Shown: positions 47,801 through 56,271, numbered from the stretch's first letter. The stretch is 64,000 bases of DNA from Ciona savignyi (GCA_000149265.1 CH002073.1:1379354-1443353), one strand, 5' to 3'. Notes: a model not told the origin generated them from the sequence alone. A program made the numbers and translations.

Positions 47801-50800
47801 CGTTTTCCCGTACGGGGAAGAGCATGAAAATCTTACCCTGTGACCTACCATATACGTTGTAAGTGATAGGCCTGCATTCCTGGTAGCAGTAGGTCATCGC
47901 TAGATAAATGTTATTGTTGTTTTTCGCTTAGGTATGGCGGCCGCGTCCGCTATATTTATTTAATTATATCATTCTTTAAAGGACGTGTTTCAACGACTGT
48001 TCCTTTGCCGTATTTTTGTCTTTCTGTGTCGTGATTTAATTCATTTGCAATTTTTTAATACTGGGGCAAATAATGAATAATCAAAAGTAAAAAAAGTGAA
48101 ATCCATTTCATGCCAGGTCGCGCTCGGTTTACTGCATCGCTCCATGCTTTTCCCTGGAGTTCGATTCCACCAGCTGGTACACAGGTACAGACAGCACATT
48201 CGCTTGCAAGATTGCGTGGATCGTATCAAGTCCCAACTTAATCAGCGCGTTGATGCTCGGAAGCTAAGGGAGGGAAGGATATGGGATGTGAGTAACAGTC
48301 CTGACCAGTCATTATTATTATTTTTTTTTTGTTATTTTTAGTTTGTTTATGCGCGGGCCGTATCAAACCATACACTATAATCAGATATTGAACACTATTT
48401 ATGTAATAATCCGGCCCACCAAGAATCTGGACGCCGACTGGAGAGGTTGCTCACCCCTGTTATAAACGATCCTATCCCAGAACCAAACCTGTATTCTTCT
48501 GCGCTACTTTCGTGTTTCTTGGTGGCTTTAATAACATTTAGGAAAAGTATTGCAGTGATTAATTAAGTTGTTCTTTCAGTTTTAGTCCAACCCAATAATC
48601 CACTGAGTTCGGGCTCCTTCCATAAAGTTCCTTGCCCAAGGTCACAACCGAATAGCCATCGACCAGTTTTAAAGAAAAAAAAATTATTTTATGTTGAATT
48701 TTAATATATGTATATATATATATCATTTTTTTATGTATACGTCCATTTTTATCAAGCCAAGTTTCGAATCCATAATGGCTCGTCACTCGGACCGTTTTTG
48801 TGTAAGAGTGAGTGTATGTATCGGTAGCGTTAACCATTCGGCCACACGACCGTACAATATAGTTCTTATATTGTGTAAGAGTTATGGGATATTTTTTCAG
48901 CATTTCGACTGACTGTCCCTTGCGCTTACAATGATCTAATCTGCCGAACATAAATATAAAAAAATTGGTAAATTCAAAATTTGACCAAAACATTATAGAA
49001 CAGTGTGCAGCAAATCTATCTGTTCATAGAGTTGTCGGTGTTTTGGAAATGGGTTGGCTCAGAAAGCATAATTTCCGGGCATCAAATACATGTATTCTGG
49101 GTTGATTCAGGGTTCTTCAATTACACCTTGGTGTATGAGTATGCACGTACATTTCAGTGCGTTGAAAGGTTACTTGCAGAAACAAGTAAATCTACTTGCA
49201 GAAACAAAAACAAAATGAGAGAAAAATGCTGCGCCAACTTCTCTCTCGTTTGGAAAGTCGACAGAAGCACGTACGTGAAGTTTGGAAGCAGAAGAGAGAA
49301 GACACGCTGGGGAGCCGACAGAAAATCCTTATGATGATTACTCTCCTTTTCCATAAGATTCGAAACGAGAAAAAAGACATCAACCTAATACAGCCGATCA
49401 TATACAAAGGTATACATGCTATTCCTATAGGGATTTACTCTAGAAATGTTATTTTTTAGCACAATGGTTTAATGGGTTAATCAAACTATAACAATGTGTC
49501 CATTGTATACAACACACGCAAACTGACTATGAAGGCCGACCGATTAGTTGGTGGGTTAATGCGTCATCTGTTAGCCGAACTGTAACAGGGTTGGGTCTCT
49601 AGCTAGTCGGTTATGTCCTTAAGTCAAGACACGAACTTTGCCTGAACCCGGTGGATTGATGGGTTCTGATTAAAGAAACATCTTAATCATACACAACACC
49701 CTGAAGCGAGGTAATCTGACGATTGCCCGTATGTTAATCTCCCATTGCGATTTCCCTTTCACAGGGATAAACATGAATATTCTACCTTATCCTATCCTAA
49801 AGGCGCTCCAGTTATAACGGTTTAAGCAAACCCGTCGTTTGGCACGAGGTAATCTGACGATTTTGTGTAGTAATCTACGCAAAGCATAAAATGATTATTT
49901 TAACACCGATTTATATGTCCAAGTTCTATATTTCTGCGACAATTATCCAACACTTACATGCAAAAACTCTTTTTTTATATATCGGGCATTGTTTTGGTAA
50001 TAACCCCGTTATAAGTTTGTCAGTCGTTCCCGTTTTTTTAAGGGTTGCCGGTAGTAATTTTAAATTTTTAAATAATAAAAAAATCCAAAATCGGTCTGGT
50101 ATGAATCATATATGAGATAGTACGTTCTATTTGAAAATTGTCCGACCGACTCAACAAAAATGTTTTATCGTTTCGATTTGAATCCAACCAGAGTGTTTAA
50201 GAGTCGGTCGCGCTCAACATTCATTTGCACCTTGCGTGTTGCGTTTGACGTACTGCGTCTTGCGTGTTATGTTTGACGTTGAAAAGAGATATTTATAATT
50301 ATAAAAAGTTTAATTTCGGTAGTGCAACCTTCCGTCTAATAACCCAACACTCTAACACCAAGCTAACTTGCTTTGGAAGTAATTCCTTTGCAATACAACC
50401 CATGCGTTTGACGTACTGCGTCCGGCGTGATATACTTTACGTTGTGCGTTTGGCGTGTTGCGACCGCTGTACTTTTTTACAGTTTCTGGCCGGGAACGAA
50501 GGCACAATAACTCTCCAGTCGCTGGTTTCACGCAACCATGCAATGACCTGCGACTTGTGTTCCCGTACAGCTCGTACGACGGGTTATCTCTCCGCGCCGC
50601 CCCAAACACCCCCGTTTCTGTTCCCCCTGAGCCCCTAGTACAGCGCCCAAGAACCCCCGAAAAAAATGGCGACCGTATTGACGTGGTGGGTAGAAATGTG
50701 CTGGAGGAGAAATCAAGTGGGAAAAGAACTGAAGCGCAATGGTACCCTGAAGTCAGCGTTTTCTGTCCGTTTTCTAATCGCTCTGGAATGGTTGCGCCTG

Positions 50801-51760
50801 TAAATTCGCACACGAACGTAAACCTGTCCGCGCTTAAACCGTACGGGAACGGGGTTTCTCTGCCGCGCATTACCCCAGCGACTAGAGCGAGTATTCGCCG
50901 GCACAAGAGGCCGACATCCCCGCTGGAGATGCCTCGAATCGTCGAGCTTGAGGTCCAGGGCGGACTGCGGCGCGCGAAAAGCACGATCGTGGAGAAGCTG
51001 ATGGCGCAACCGCAGAACCATTATGACGTCGCGCAGTCGTACACGAGCCAGATCCACTTAAGGGATTTTGAAGGCGAGAATTCAGGTAGGAAGACGGTAA
51101 ATTAATTAGGTACGGTCGGGTGACAGAATGATTAACGCGGGCGATACATTACAATAGTATAAGTGAGTCCATGGTAGGGCCGGAACCAGGAATTTACCCT
51201 AGCATAGAAGACCTTTTCATCTAGGTGGCATTTCTTATACTCTACAAAAAATGTTTTTATAAGAGCCGGTATATGTATCGGTCGCGCTAACCATTCGGCC
51301 ACACGAAAGTACCGACCTCACTAATTTCCCAGACCACTGTTTACCTCCCATCGCACCCGACATCAAGCGTCCATCTTCCATTCCGAGTCCACAACGTCTT
51401 AAAAGCAGAGCTAGCACGAAACAATCCTCGAGAAGTAAGGCCACCTCCAAAGACCGCACACTTTCACCCACAAAGAAAAACCCACAAAAGTGAGTTTTGG
51501 GTCAAAAAGTTAACATTTCGAGAAATGGGTTCTACCAAATTGAACGTCTCAGCTCCGGTAACCCTAAGGTTGGCGCGAGGTGATCTGACGATTGCTTGTG
51601 TTTTTAAACCCCCTTGCATTTCCCATTGACGGGATAAACATGAATGGCCTATTCATTTTTATTTAGACCAGAAACGTCTACTGAAAGTGACACTTCTGTC
51701 TCGCCGACAAGCGAGCGTTCTTCATCAAGGCATTCAGCCGCTTTACCAGATATCAATTAA
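26818..51760 (+). CDS. Large coiled-coil protein, 24 exons, function unknown
   Basis: I do not recognise this protein. Exons: 26818-26914, 27852-28033, 28811-28986, 30208-30327, 30938-31108, 31964-32135, 32875-33005, 33498-33594, 35512-35638, 36331-36448, 38114-38279, 38919-39107, 39487-39688, 40519-40706, 41334-41475, 41736-43117, 43473-43691, 44141-44295, 47180-47405, 48117-48287, 49202-49409, 50483-51085, 51333-51489, 51667-51760. The total is 5,493 bases, an exact multiple of three: 1,830 residues and a TAA. Every junction is AG/GT in matching phase. The start is MDYGVKKES at 26818. The layout is a helical N-terminus, a long Glu/Lys coiled coil, a Lys/Pro/Ser linker, a Met/Gly-rich patch, more coiled coil and a basic Ser/Pro-rich tail. 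There is no signal peptide or membrane segment. Coiled-coil architecture suggests a structural role, such as cytoskeletal or ciliary (inference only). Confidence 0.88.
27480..27830 (-). mobile_element. Cluster of three SINE family 2 copies
   Basis: Three antisense tRNA-like heads of the type ATCGGTCGCGTTAACCATTC (as read on the plus strand) at about 27545, 27670 and 27775, each preceded by a CCCA-GATG-type B-box region. The last ends only about 20-50 bases before the acceptor of exon 2. Confidence 0.65.
28037..28334 (-). mobile_element. SINE family 1, full length, abutting a donor
   Basis: Its (AGGAT)n tail complement starts three bases after the exon 2 donor at 28034. The head ends with CTAACCGTTAGACCAACGGG-like complement text. 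All blocks are intact. A second, head-only sense copy follows at about 28343-28450. Confidence 0.88.
28457..28815. repeat. ~87-bp minisatellite that ends in the exon 3 acceptor
   Basis: Four units plus a partial one, sharing CCTAGATTTCCCTATTAG, GGAATATAAATCGCC and TATAGTCNGACGATAT. Acceptor-like ATAG ends fall at 28556, 28642 and 28729. The true exon 3 acceptor at 28810 (CCATAG|TCAGACGATAT) is the last unit. Confidence 0.88.
29440..29950. other. Intron 3, dispersed repeat with AACCCTAA-like words
   Basis: The section at 29800-29930 (AACTGCACACTAAAATGAAG, then GTTAGAGTTGGTGTTAG) has a relative at 18190-18310 inside the LONRF-like gene and a weaker one at 27050-27170. It is an uncharacterised dispersed repeat. 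Confidence 0.5.
29950..30195 (-). mobile_element. SINE family 1, diverged
   Basis: Antisense copy with CACATGGGCAATCGTC, GTTCAGGCAA and a head ending GCTAATCGGTTGGAC. It lies directly before the exon 4 acceptor at 30207. Confidence 0.65.
30660..30933 (+). mobile_element. SINE family 1 abutting the exon 5 acceptor
   Basis: The sense copy ends GATTATCCTATCC and the acceptor CCAG follows immediately (exon 5 starts 30938). The SINE tail is the polypyrimidine tract of this splice site. Confidence 0.8.
31088..31345. repeat. Tandem duplication copying the exon 5 donor
   Basis: ATCAAGAAAGCTTTGGTGCA plus GGTAAACTACTTCTTTATGG occurs at 31088 and again at 31223, an offset of 135 bases. The copy continues through CAACATCAATGTCCT. 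The first copy is the exon end; the second lies in the intron. Confidence 0.92.
33607..33904 (+). mobile_element. SINE family 1, full length
   Basis: The sense copy starts 12 bases after the exon 8 donor. It has all blocks, TCCGGCCGGTTAGTCTGACG to TATACTATCCTA. Confidence 0.88.
34785..35505. repeat. 71-bp tandem array, about 10 copies
   Basis: Units carry GAAATTATCTCTGGTATTC, AATTTTACATAAGGTC and AAATACTAACCTAAACAAT. The array runs up to the acceptor of exon 9 (35511), whose CATCCAGCTTTTAATTTT text looks like a mutated last unit. Confidence 0.9.
36060..36290 (+). mobile_element. SINE family 1 near the exon 10 acceptor
   Basis: A sense copy, preceded at 35935-36060 by a second one lacking its tail. 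The tail ATATCCATCCC is about 40 bases before the exon 10 acceptor at 36330. Confidence 0.75.
36463..37610. repeat. 24-bp minisatellite, about 45 units
   Basis: The unit is ATTAAATTTCTGCATAAAAA plus TTGG, with regular variants (TTTTTGCATAAG, TTTCAAAATT) recurring in a higher-order order of roughly 166-240 bases. Because 24 is divisible by three, the minus strand stays open for hundreds of codons with a MQKFNPIF repeat. I regard that as an artefact. It lies in intron 10. Confidence 0.93.
37630..37875 (-). mobile_element. SINE family 1, old copy
   Basis: CACACGGGCAATCGTAAT, then a diverged middle and a head ending TTTACTAACCCAGGGTGG. The tail is lost. Confidence 0.55.
38325..38595. repeat. ~60-bp degenerate tandem repeat
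   Basis: Four units around TTTTTACCAACAGG, GTTAAAACCGTGTGTTTT and CTTACANGGGTTAAAACACC, in intron 11. Confidence 0.75.
38607..38893 (+). mobile_element. SINE family 1 near the exon 12 acceptor
   Basis: Full-length sense copy with head ACCAATTAGCTCAGTGGG. Its tail ends 25 bases before the acceptor at 38918. Confidence 0.82.
39175..39391 (+). mobile_element. SINE family 1, head-truncated
   Basis: Sense copy from GTCGCTAGCTAGTTGG to ATATCCTATCCTA, with a short local repeat of GGCGCGAGGTG. It fills most of intron 12. Confidence 0.8.
39702..39990 (-). mobile_element. SINE family 1, full length, after the exon 13 donor
   Basis: The antisense tail starts 14 bases after the donor at 39689. A second, worse antisense copy follows at about 40030-40200, then a sense copy at 40255-40480 whose end is about 40 bases before the exon 14 acceptor. 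Confidence 0.85.
40950..41321 (+). mobile_element. Nested SINE family 1 pieces before exon 15
   Basis: A sense head at 40960-41100 is followed by an antisense head half (41105-41265) and then a sense 3' end, CCCATTCACGGGAATAAGC to CATCCTATCCC, 12 bases before the exon 15 acceptor. This suggests insertion of one SINE into another. Confidence 0.65.
41605..41700 (-). mobile_element. SINE family 1 fragment before exon 16
   Basis: TATAGGATAGGATATTCATG to the GAGCAATCGTCAGAATAC block, 36 bases before the exon 16 acceptor. Its translation explains the false N-terminal extension of the exon 16 frame. Confidence 0.75.
41736..43117 (+). other. Exon 16: 460-codon exon with Met/Gly repeats
   Basis: The largest exon by far. 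It opens with a basic LLKRRRRTTGG stretch, then a Met/Gly/Pro tract at about 41900-42035 with repeats of the form PGMMGPGMMGSGMM. Then come Ser/Glu-rich acidic sequence, an arginine patch (RRSSVIPFRNVMQIARRQS), a PPPPP run and a charged helix (EEQERERRRARKKA) before the donor at 43118. The opposite-strand frames are shadows. An open frame extending left of 41736 is intron read-through. Confidence 0.85.
43275..43450 (+). mobile_element. SINE family 1, diverged, before exon 17
   Basis: GGGCAAGGCATTTAGCGGAC to a worn tail ATATCATATTC, ending about 22 bases before the acceptor at 43472. Confidence 0.65.
43885..44130 (+). mobile_element. SINE family 1 abutting the exon 18 acceptor
   Basis: Sense copy ending ATATCCTATCTTA; the acceptor TTTTCCCAAG (44131-44140) follows at once. 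Confidence 0.82.
44251..44530 (+). repeat. Left arm of an inverted duplication (exon 18 end and intron)
   Basis: The last ~45 bases of exon 18, its donor and downstream sequence recur inverted at 48352-48534. This arm carries about 70 extra bases after TTTATAACAG. A hAT-like GGGGTGGGCAAC motif at about 44398 is also in both arms. Confidence 0.88.
44560..44815 (-). mobile_element. SINE family 1, diverged
   Basis: The antisense copy includes CCTTTATGTCCATAATTGGG and GTTCAAGCAATGTTCG, and lies between the left arm and the satellite element. Confidence 0.6.
44830..47130 (+). repeat. Element carrying ~338-bp satellite, about 6.5 units
   Basis: Marker words AGGGGAATTCCCCTGG recur at about 45215, 45552, 45890, 46229, 46569 and 46906, with a worn first unit at about 44883. 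Each unit also has GTAGATGTCGGGGCGACATG, CTTGTCACAATCATGATTTG and TTTAAGCGCTATGCCC. Units near 45.89 and 46.57 share GATGTTGGGGCG, while those near 46.23 and 46.91 share CTAACATATGGCGAAG, so a dimeric higher-order unit exists. It ends at an A-run and TCAAATGGGACCCA. It fills most of intron 18. Confidence 0.92.
47548..47837 (+). mobile_element. SINE family 1
   Basis: Sense copy with a TTCCGGCCGAATAGC head, GATTACTTGTGTGAGCACGC and a worn tail, in intron 19. Confidence 0.72.
48352..48534 (-). repeat. Right arm of the inverted duplication, exon 18 partial copy
   Basis: Read on the minus strand it gives AAAGCCACCAAGAAACACGA, AAGTAGCGCAGAAGAATACAG, then GT and GTTCTGGGATAGGAT, nearly identical to 44255-44320. 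It is a dead, inverted exon fragment in intron 20. Confidence 0.9.
48750..48858 (-). mobile_element. SINE family 2
   Basis: Plus-strand text AGCCAAGTTTCGAATCCATA and GTATCGGTAGCGTTAACCAT, then GGCCACACGACCG. Intron 20. Confidence 0.75.
49533..49800 (+). mobile_element. SINE family 1
   Basis: Sense copy from GGCCGACCGATTAGTTGG to CTTATCCTATCCTA, in intron 21. Confidence 0.75.
51250..51310 (-). mobile_element. SINE family 2 fragment before exon 23
   Basis: GGTATATGTATCGGTCGCGC and ACCATTCGGCCACACG, ending about 25 bases before the acceptor at 51332. Confidence 0.65.
51523..51650 (+). mobile_element. SINE family 1 filling intron 23
   Basis: About 125 of the 177 bases of intron 23 are SINE (ATGGGTTCTACCAAATTGAA to GGATAAACATGAATGGCC). 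The end is 16 bases before the last acceptor. Confidence 0.8.
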
Positions 51761-51862
51761 AGATCAGACCCTTTTATGATCATAGTGACGAACCAAACAC
51801 ACTTTTTGAAATTGGTTAGAACCTTCAGTAAAATCGCCGTTTACAAAAATGTGCATTTTTTC

Positions 51863-51868
51863 AATAAA
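51863..51868 (+). terminator. Poly(A) signal of the coiled-coil gene
   Basis: AATAAA 103 bases after the stop at 51760. Confidence 0.6.
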
Positions 51869-51893
51869 ACAGCATAAATTCGAGTCAAAACTA

Positions 51894-51899
51894 TTTATT
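51894..51899 (-). terminator. Candidate poly(A) signal of the RING-H2 gene
   Basis: TTTATT on the plus strand, i.e. AATAAA on the minus strand, about 550 bases past the RING-H2 stop and only 26 bases from the signal of the opposite gene. Confidence 0.35.
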
Positions 51900-51999
51900 T
51901 TAGCAACAGTGCTAAAGAACACGCATTAAAAGCTATGAAAGCAAAATATTGCAGCGTTAACCGCTCAGGTCTATTCGGGTATAATATAAAAGCTGATAC

Positions 52000-52260
52000 G
52001 ATGGAGGTACAATGTTTATCCCTGAGAATTGCAACGCAGAAGTTGTTAATACGATCATCAGAATGTCTTGTGCCCACGGTCGGGTTACCGAAGCTATTGC
52101 AGTGTGTTATTTACGAAAACAATGTTTTTAATGTTGAATCCATTAAACACACGGTTTAAGAACAGTTTGCAACAAGGTTTAATAAAGAACACAACCAACT
52201 AGCTACCGGTTGGTTTTAAACCCGTTACCGTTCGGCTTACAGCACGACCTATGAGCCAAA
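52000..52260 (-). mobile_element. SINE family 1, diverged, then SINE family 2
   Basis: An antisense family-1 copy (TGTTTATCCCTGAGAATTG, CCCACGGTCGGGTTACC) occupies the convergent 3' region. A family-2 copy follows at 52290-52390 on the plus strand (CGCGTGGCCGAATGGTTATC, GGGTTCGAAACTTAGCC). Confidence 0.65.
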
Positions 52261-52450
52261 AGATATTGAAAAAATAAGTTTTGTGAGAGCAGTCGCGTGG
52301 CCGAATGGTTATCGCGACCGATTCATAAAACACTAGACGGTCTTAGTATGATGAGTACATTACGGGTTCGAAACTTAGCCTAGTAAACAATTCAACGTGA
52401 AAACAGCAACATTTTTAGAAAAACAGTCTTAAAATGATTTTTAATTTCTT

Positions 52451-53148
52451 TCATCGAGGTCTTGGTTGGGTATTTTCCTGGTATTTTCTCGGAGGTGTAA
52501 CTGTCCGGCAAATCGGGCAAGTGCGCTTCTTCTCAAGCCACGCTTCCGCGCATGCGCAGTGGAAGGTGTGCGCGCAGGGGAGCGTGACGGTGGGGTCAAC
52601 GACCCCTTTTAACCTCTTCACTTCTAGCTTGTCCATTTCGTCGAGACAGATTGCGCAAGTTGTTTCTGTCGGTTCGTCTGCGATTCCTCGTTTTCGTTCT
52701 AGAATCGTAGGCTGACGTAGGTACGGCGGCACGGTTCGTTGACTTCGATCACTTGGTCTGTTGTTGTCGATTCTAGAGGTAGTTCGTCTATGGTAAACTC
52801 CACGGCTTTGCTGGGCCGACCTAAAGGAATTATTGTACTGTGTATGTGCTGGTCTGTATTGCGCATATGCTGGGCGGAACTCCGGTCTTTGGTTGTCCGG
52901 ATTTGGATGTCTCAGCGGATGTTGCCTGTGGTACCTAGGGTTGAAATCACCCGTTGGCGCACGGTGCTCTTGATAGAACCCATTATAAGGCCTGTAGTTA
53001 CTATGGTTCTGTACGGTACGCTGATAACCGTGGCCATGGTTTTGTATAAACCGTTTAACTTCGTCGTCCCATCTATTTTGCCGGTTTCCGTATGCGTTAG
53101 GATTACGGTACTGGTGCGCTCCGTACCGGATCGTTCCGGTGTACCGAT
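52451..53148 (-). CDS. RING-H2 zinc finger protein, last exon
   Basis: A predicted E3 ubiquitin ligase. The visible 231 residues start with a long Tyr/Asn/Arg/His-rich, low-complexity region (QRTVQNHSNYRPYNGFYQEH) and end with a RING-H2: CAIC, CAHTFHCAC, then CPIC, spacing CxHx2Hx2C typical of the C3H2C3 class. The 5' border is an acceptor (TTACCTTAG) at 53149, and the first codon is completed by an upstream exon I could not find. The stop TGA is at 52453-52451. There is no membrane segment in this exon. The gene converges with the coiled-coil gene, leaving about 690 bases between stops. The plus-strand frames here are shadows. Confidence 0.85.
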
Positions 53149-53325
53149 CTAAGGTAAAATATACCTGTAAGTGGTGTAAAATGGTTCTATATTAATTTTG
53201 GTGATGCGAACTAGCTTAAACACCAAATTTAAACACTTGTTTTTTGTCAACGTATTGTCAGCATGCTTGAATTGCTGGATTGATTGATGGTGATATTTTG
53301 TATTTAATTTCTTGTACCGGTAAAC

Positions 53326-53432
53326 GGTCGTGTGGCCGGATGGTTAACGCGACCAATACATATACCGACTGCCATGCAAAATCGTTCCAAGTTACACCCA
53401 TCATGGGTTCGAAACTTGGCTAGGTAAAAAAA
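53326..53432 (+). mobile_element. SINE family 2, well preserved
   Basis: GTCGTGTGGCCGGATGGTTA (A-box region), ACGCGACCAATACATATACC, CATGGGTTCGAAACTTGGCT (B-box region) and an A-rich tail. A good reference copy for the family. Confidence 0.8.
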
Positions 53433-53479
53433 ATACAAAAAACGTTAATAACCTAGTTAGCTCATACATAGGGAATCAA

Positions 53480-55785
53480 AAGGTTATAAGATCTAACCAG
53501 ACGATAGTATACAACACACTGCAATAGCTCTGTTAACCTACCGTTGGAAACGAGGTAATGTCTGCGTTTTTTTTTCTATTTTTGGAAAAAATAAAATTCC
53601 CTGTTGAAATAGAAGATAAATAGAAAAGTTATTACTTTGCTTGCAAAAGTTTAGTGGAACCAGCTTCCAAAAATTGGATCAGGCATCCAATACTAACGAG
53701 ACTTACCCATTTAAATATCTTGAGTACCTTATTTGGACAATTTGACAGCACTCTTGGTGGATTAAAACGTTTTTTCAAAAGTTTATTTCTTTTCTAGTCT
53801 ATTATACAGAGTCCAGTTTATATGGGCAAATAAAAAATTAATATCATCCAAATAAAAAGCCAATATAATTAAATAAAAACACATTCTTTAAACACTATCT
53901 AACTGTTGCCGTATTCAGTGCATTTATATTAAGTACAGTAATGTGGCAGTAAAGTATTTAAGTTAATTAAAAATACTTGAAATCCTAATCTGTTATACTT
54001 TATATACTAGCTAACTAGCCTATGAGTAATTGCTGTTTCTGCAGCTGTGTATGCGTCATAATAGTTTTATCAGCTTAAATAGTACAATTAATTTAGAGCT
54101 TTATACTAACACCTCCATTTTATACAATGTACAACATATTATAACAATGTTTACACAAAATTGATGCATCTGCTTACGTATGTTAAGCACAGGATACTTT
54201 AAATTATAATTTCATATCGTCTTTTATGACACTACTGTAGTCAATATGTCGCGGAGGCTAAATAAAAACATTAAACAGCTGGTTACATCCGTTTATAACG
54301 AATACTTTTCCAGAAACTAAAGGGAAATGAACAATTGAAATCTAAATCCTAGTTGCCTATGTATAAATAATGGCCTTATAAACTAAAATACCAAATGCGT
54401 ACTAGTGTTACAAGTGTACAGTACAGTTGTGGGCATTACTGAGTAAATGACGTGCCTTATGACTCATTCGAACTGAAAACAACAACATTGTGCTATAACT
54501 GTACACGCACTAAATATGTATCTGGTTAATGGGGACTTTAAACCAGTTAAACATATAGGACATAGGCGAATATAGACTTAATGGTATAAATAGATATAAT
54601 TGGTGAGAAACAACAATAATTTATTTTTTTCGGTAAAGGACACCTTAAACGTCAATAGACTGAAACACACAACTTATCCAAATACAATTAATATCTAAAA
54701 CAGCAGGTGCTAAGATGTTTCAGTTTCTTCCATTAATTTGTAACTGTTTGGATGAAGCAGGCCTTTTCTCACATTCTTCCTTTTGTTGTACTTTCACACC
54801 ATATCTGAATGTTAACTTGCAGCGAATTTTAGGCTTAAACTGAATATTAAATTAATTAATAATATATTAACGTTATTAAAGAACTACATAGTTTAAAATC
54901 GTTCTAACTACATTTTATTTAGTTACAAATACATCTCGCTATCGGCTAAAATATGTTTTGTTTAATATCTATTAAAATATGTCCTTAAAATTAAACCATT
55001 TTAACCTGGCTTTTGTTTAGATTTAATACAGCTGCCAGCCATTGTAACTGTACACTAGAAAAGCTGGTCAAAGTACAGACCATAACACAAAGGTGTCAGC
55101 ACGCTCATACGCTGTACAACACACAGCGAATGTTTTATTACGACGCCTACTTAAGTAATTATGTTTGGCTTTTAATTAAACTGTTCTAAGGGTTTCGGTG
55201 GTTTAATTTTGTTCAACCGACAATTACGCCTGGCCTAGTTAAATTCCAAGCTTAAATTTTTCTTTATTACAGACTATAATTTAATAACCTTTAAAAAATC
55301 GTTGTAATAAAAGTAGTTTTTTTATACAAAATTTTTTCGTCAGGGAATCGACCCAATGAGTAACGCTTGATGCCAGCGATGTGCCATTAAAGTGCCACAT
55401 GTATATATAAAGTTCTTATTAATAAGAAAATACCTTTTGAGCAATGTGACTAGTGTATTTAAATTTGGTTTATTACTTATTATAACTATCAAGCAATATT
55501 GTACGCTTTACCGCACACTTTTCTTTGGCATTTTATGTAAATTAGAAAAGGTATCAGAAGACAGGCCCAATTATGTCACATATAACGTAGTTAAAATCAA
55601 TTAAAACCTTACCTGGTAACATGTGCGCGTCAGATAATCCTGTAGCATGACATGTGGCCAAAGTAATTAGTGGTGTAATTTTACCTTGATCGATAGATTG
55701 GTTTTAAAGGCTAAACACATGTCGTTTAATATACCTATTATGATTATGTCTAATTGGAGTATCCGTTAAACCCACTTTAAGCAAT
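53480..55785. other. AT-rich intergenic DNA
   Basis: A small SINE fragment at 53510-53565 and otherwise low-complexity A+T sequence. I see no exon. The short frame at 55392-55604 has no recognisable features. Confidence 0.5.
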
Positions 55786-55789
55786 AGTA

Positions 55790-56098
55790 CAGCGTTTCCC
55801 AACCTTTTTTGGTCGCGGACTATTTCCTTACCAGAGAAAGTCTTTGCGGACTCAAAGTGCATTAATTTTCAATTAGCGTAAGTCAAAAGTGTAGTGTACC
55901 TGGACTATGTGCATACGATACCCTACTACAAACTTAAAATTACCATGAATTACAATGTCTCGTTGATAAAAACATATCACTGAGGTTTATAACGATCAAA
56001 AACAAATAAAAGTTTAGCAAATTGTTAATGTGCTTGCGGACTCATTTAAACCTTCCACGGACTCATTTGAGACCGCGGACTCGGGTTGGGAAACACTG
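55790..56098. mobile_element. hAT-type MITE with 8-bp target duplication
   Basis: Ends CAGCGTTTCCCAACC and GGTTGGGAAACACTG are inverted repeats. The flanks 55782-55789 and 56099-56106 are both CAATAGTA. The 8-bp duplication and CAGNG ends define the hAT superfamily. At 309 bp and with no coding frame, it is non-autonomous. Confidence 0.93.
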
Positions 56099-56271
56099 CA
56101 ATAGTAGAATAAACGATAAATGCTATAAATCATGCATGTGATGTTAATAAAGTCGTGGAAAAAAAGCATAATTCGTAGTCAACGCGGATCTAATTTCTCA
56201 TAATAACCCATTTAAAGGTCGGCGGGTGCCATCATTTGGTTTAAACAACAAGACAGTTCTACCGATGCAGG

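Larger units (their letters stand above)
43473..49409 (+). other. Exons 17-21: C-terminal coiled coils
   Basis: Exons 43473-43691, 44141-44295, 47180-47405, 48117-48287 and 49202-49409. Typical text is KVRMSAQAEIAAVKEERDKK and KMRQQKAEADFLKVQLHELK. Exon 20 is less charged (LLHRSMLFPGVRFHQLVHRY). The intron after exon 18 carries a 2.3-kb satellite element, and exons 19-20 are bracketed by an inverted repeat. Confidence 0.82.
50483..51760 (+). other. Exons 22-24: basic Ser/Pro-rich tail and stop
   Basis: Exon 22 (201 codons) is rich in Arg, Pro and Asn (RAAPNTPVSVPPEPLVQRPR) and GC-richer than the introns. The acceptor of exon 23 is set at 51332, because only this AG restores phase and gives the Lys/Ser-rich frame (RLKSRASTKQSSRSKATSK). 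Exon 24 is Ser-rich and ends PDIN at TAA 51758-51760. Confidence 0.82.

Noticed and set aside
51317..51332. Alternative exon 23 acceptor at the AG ending near 51309
   Set aside because: It gives a different frame that does not continue into the Ser-rich terminal exon; the AG at 51331-51332 restores phase on both sides.
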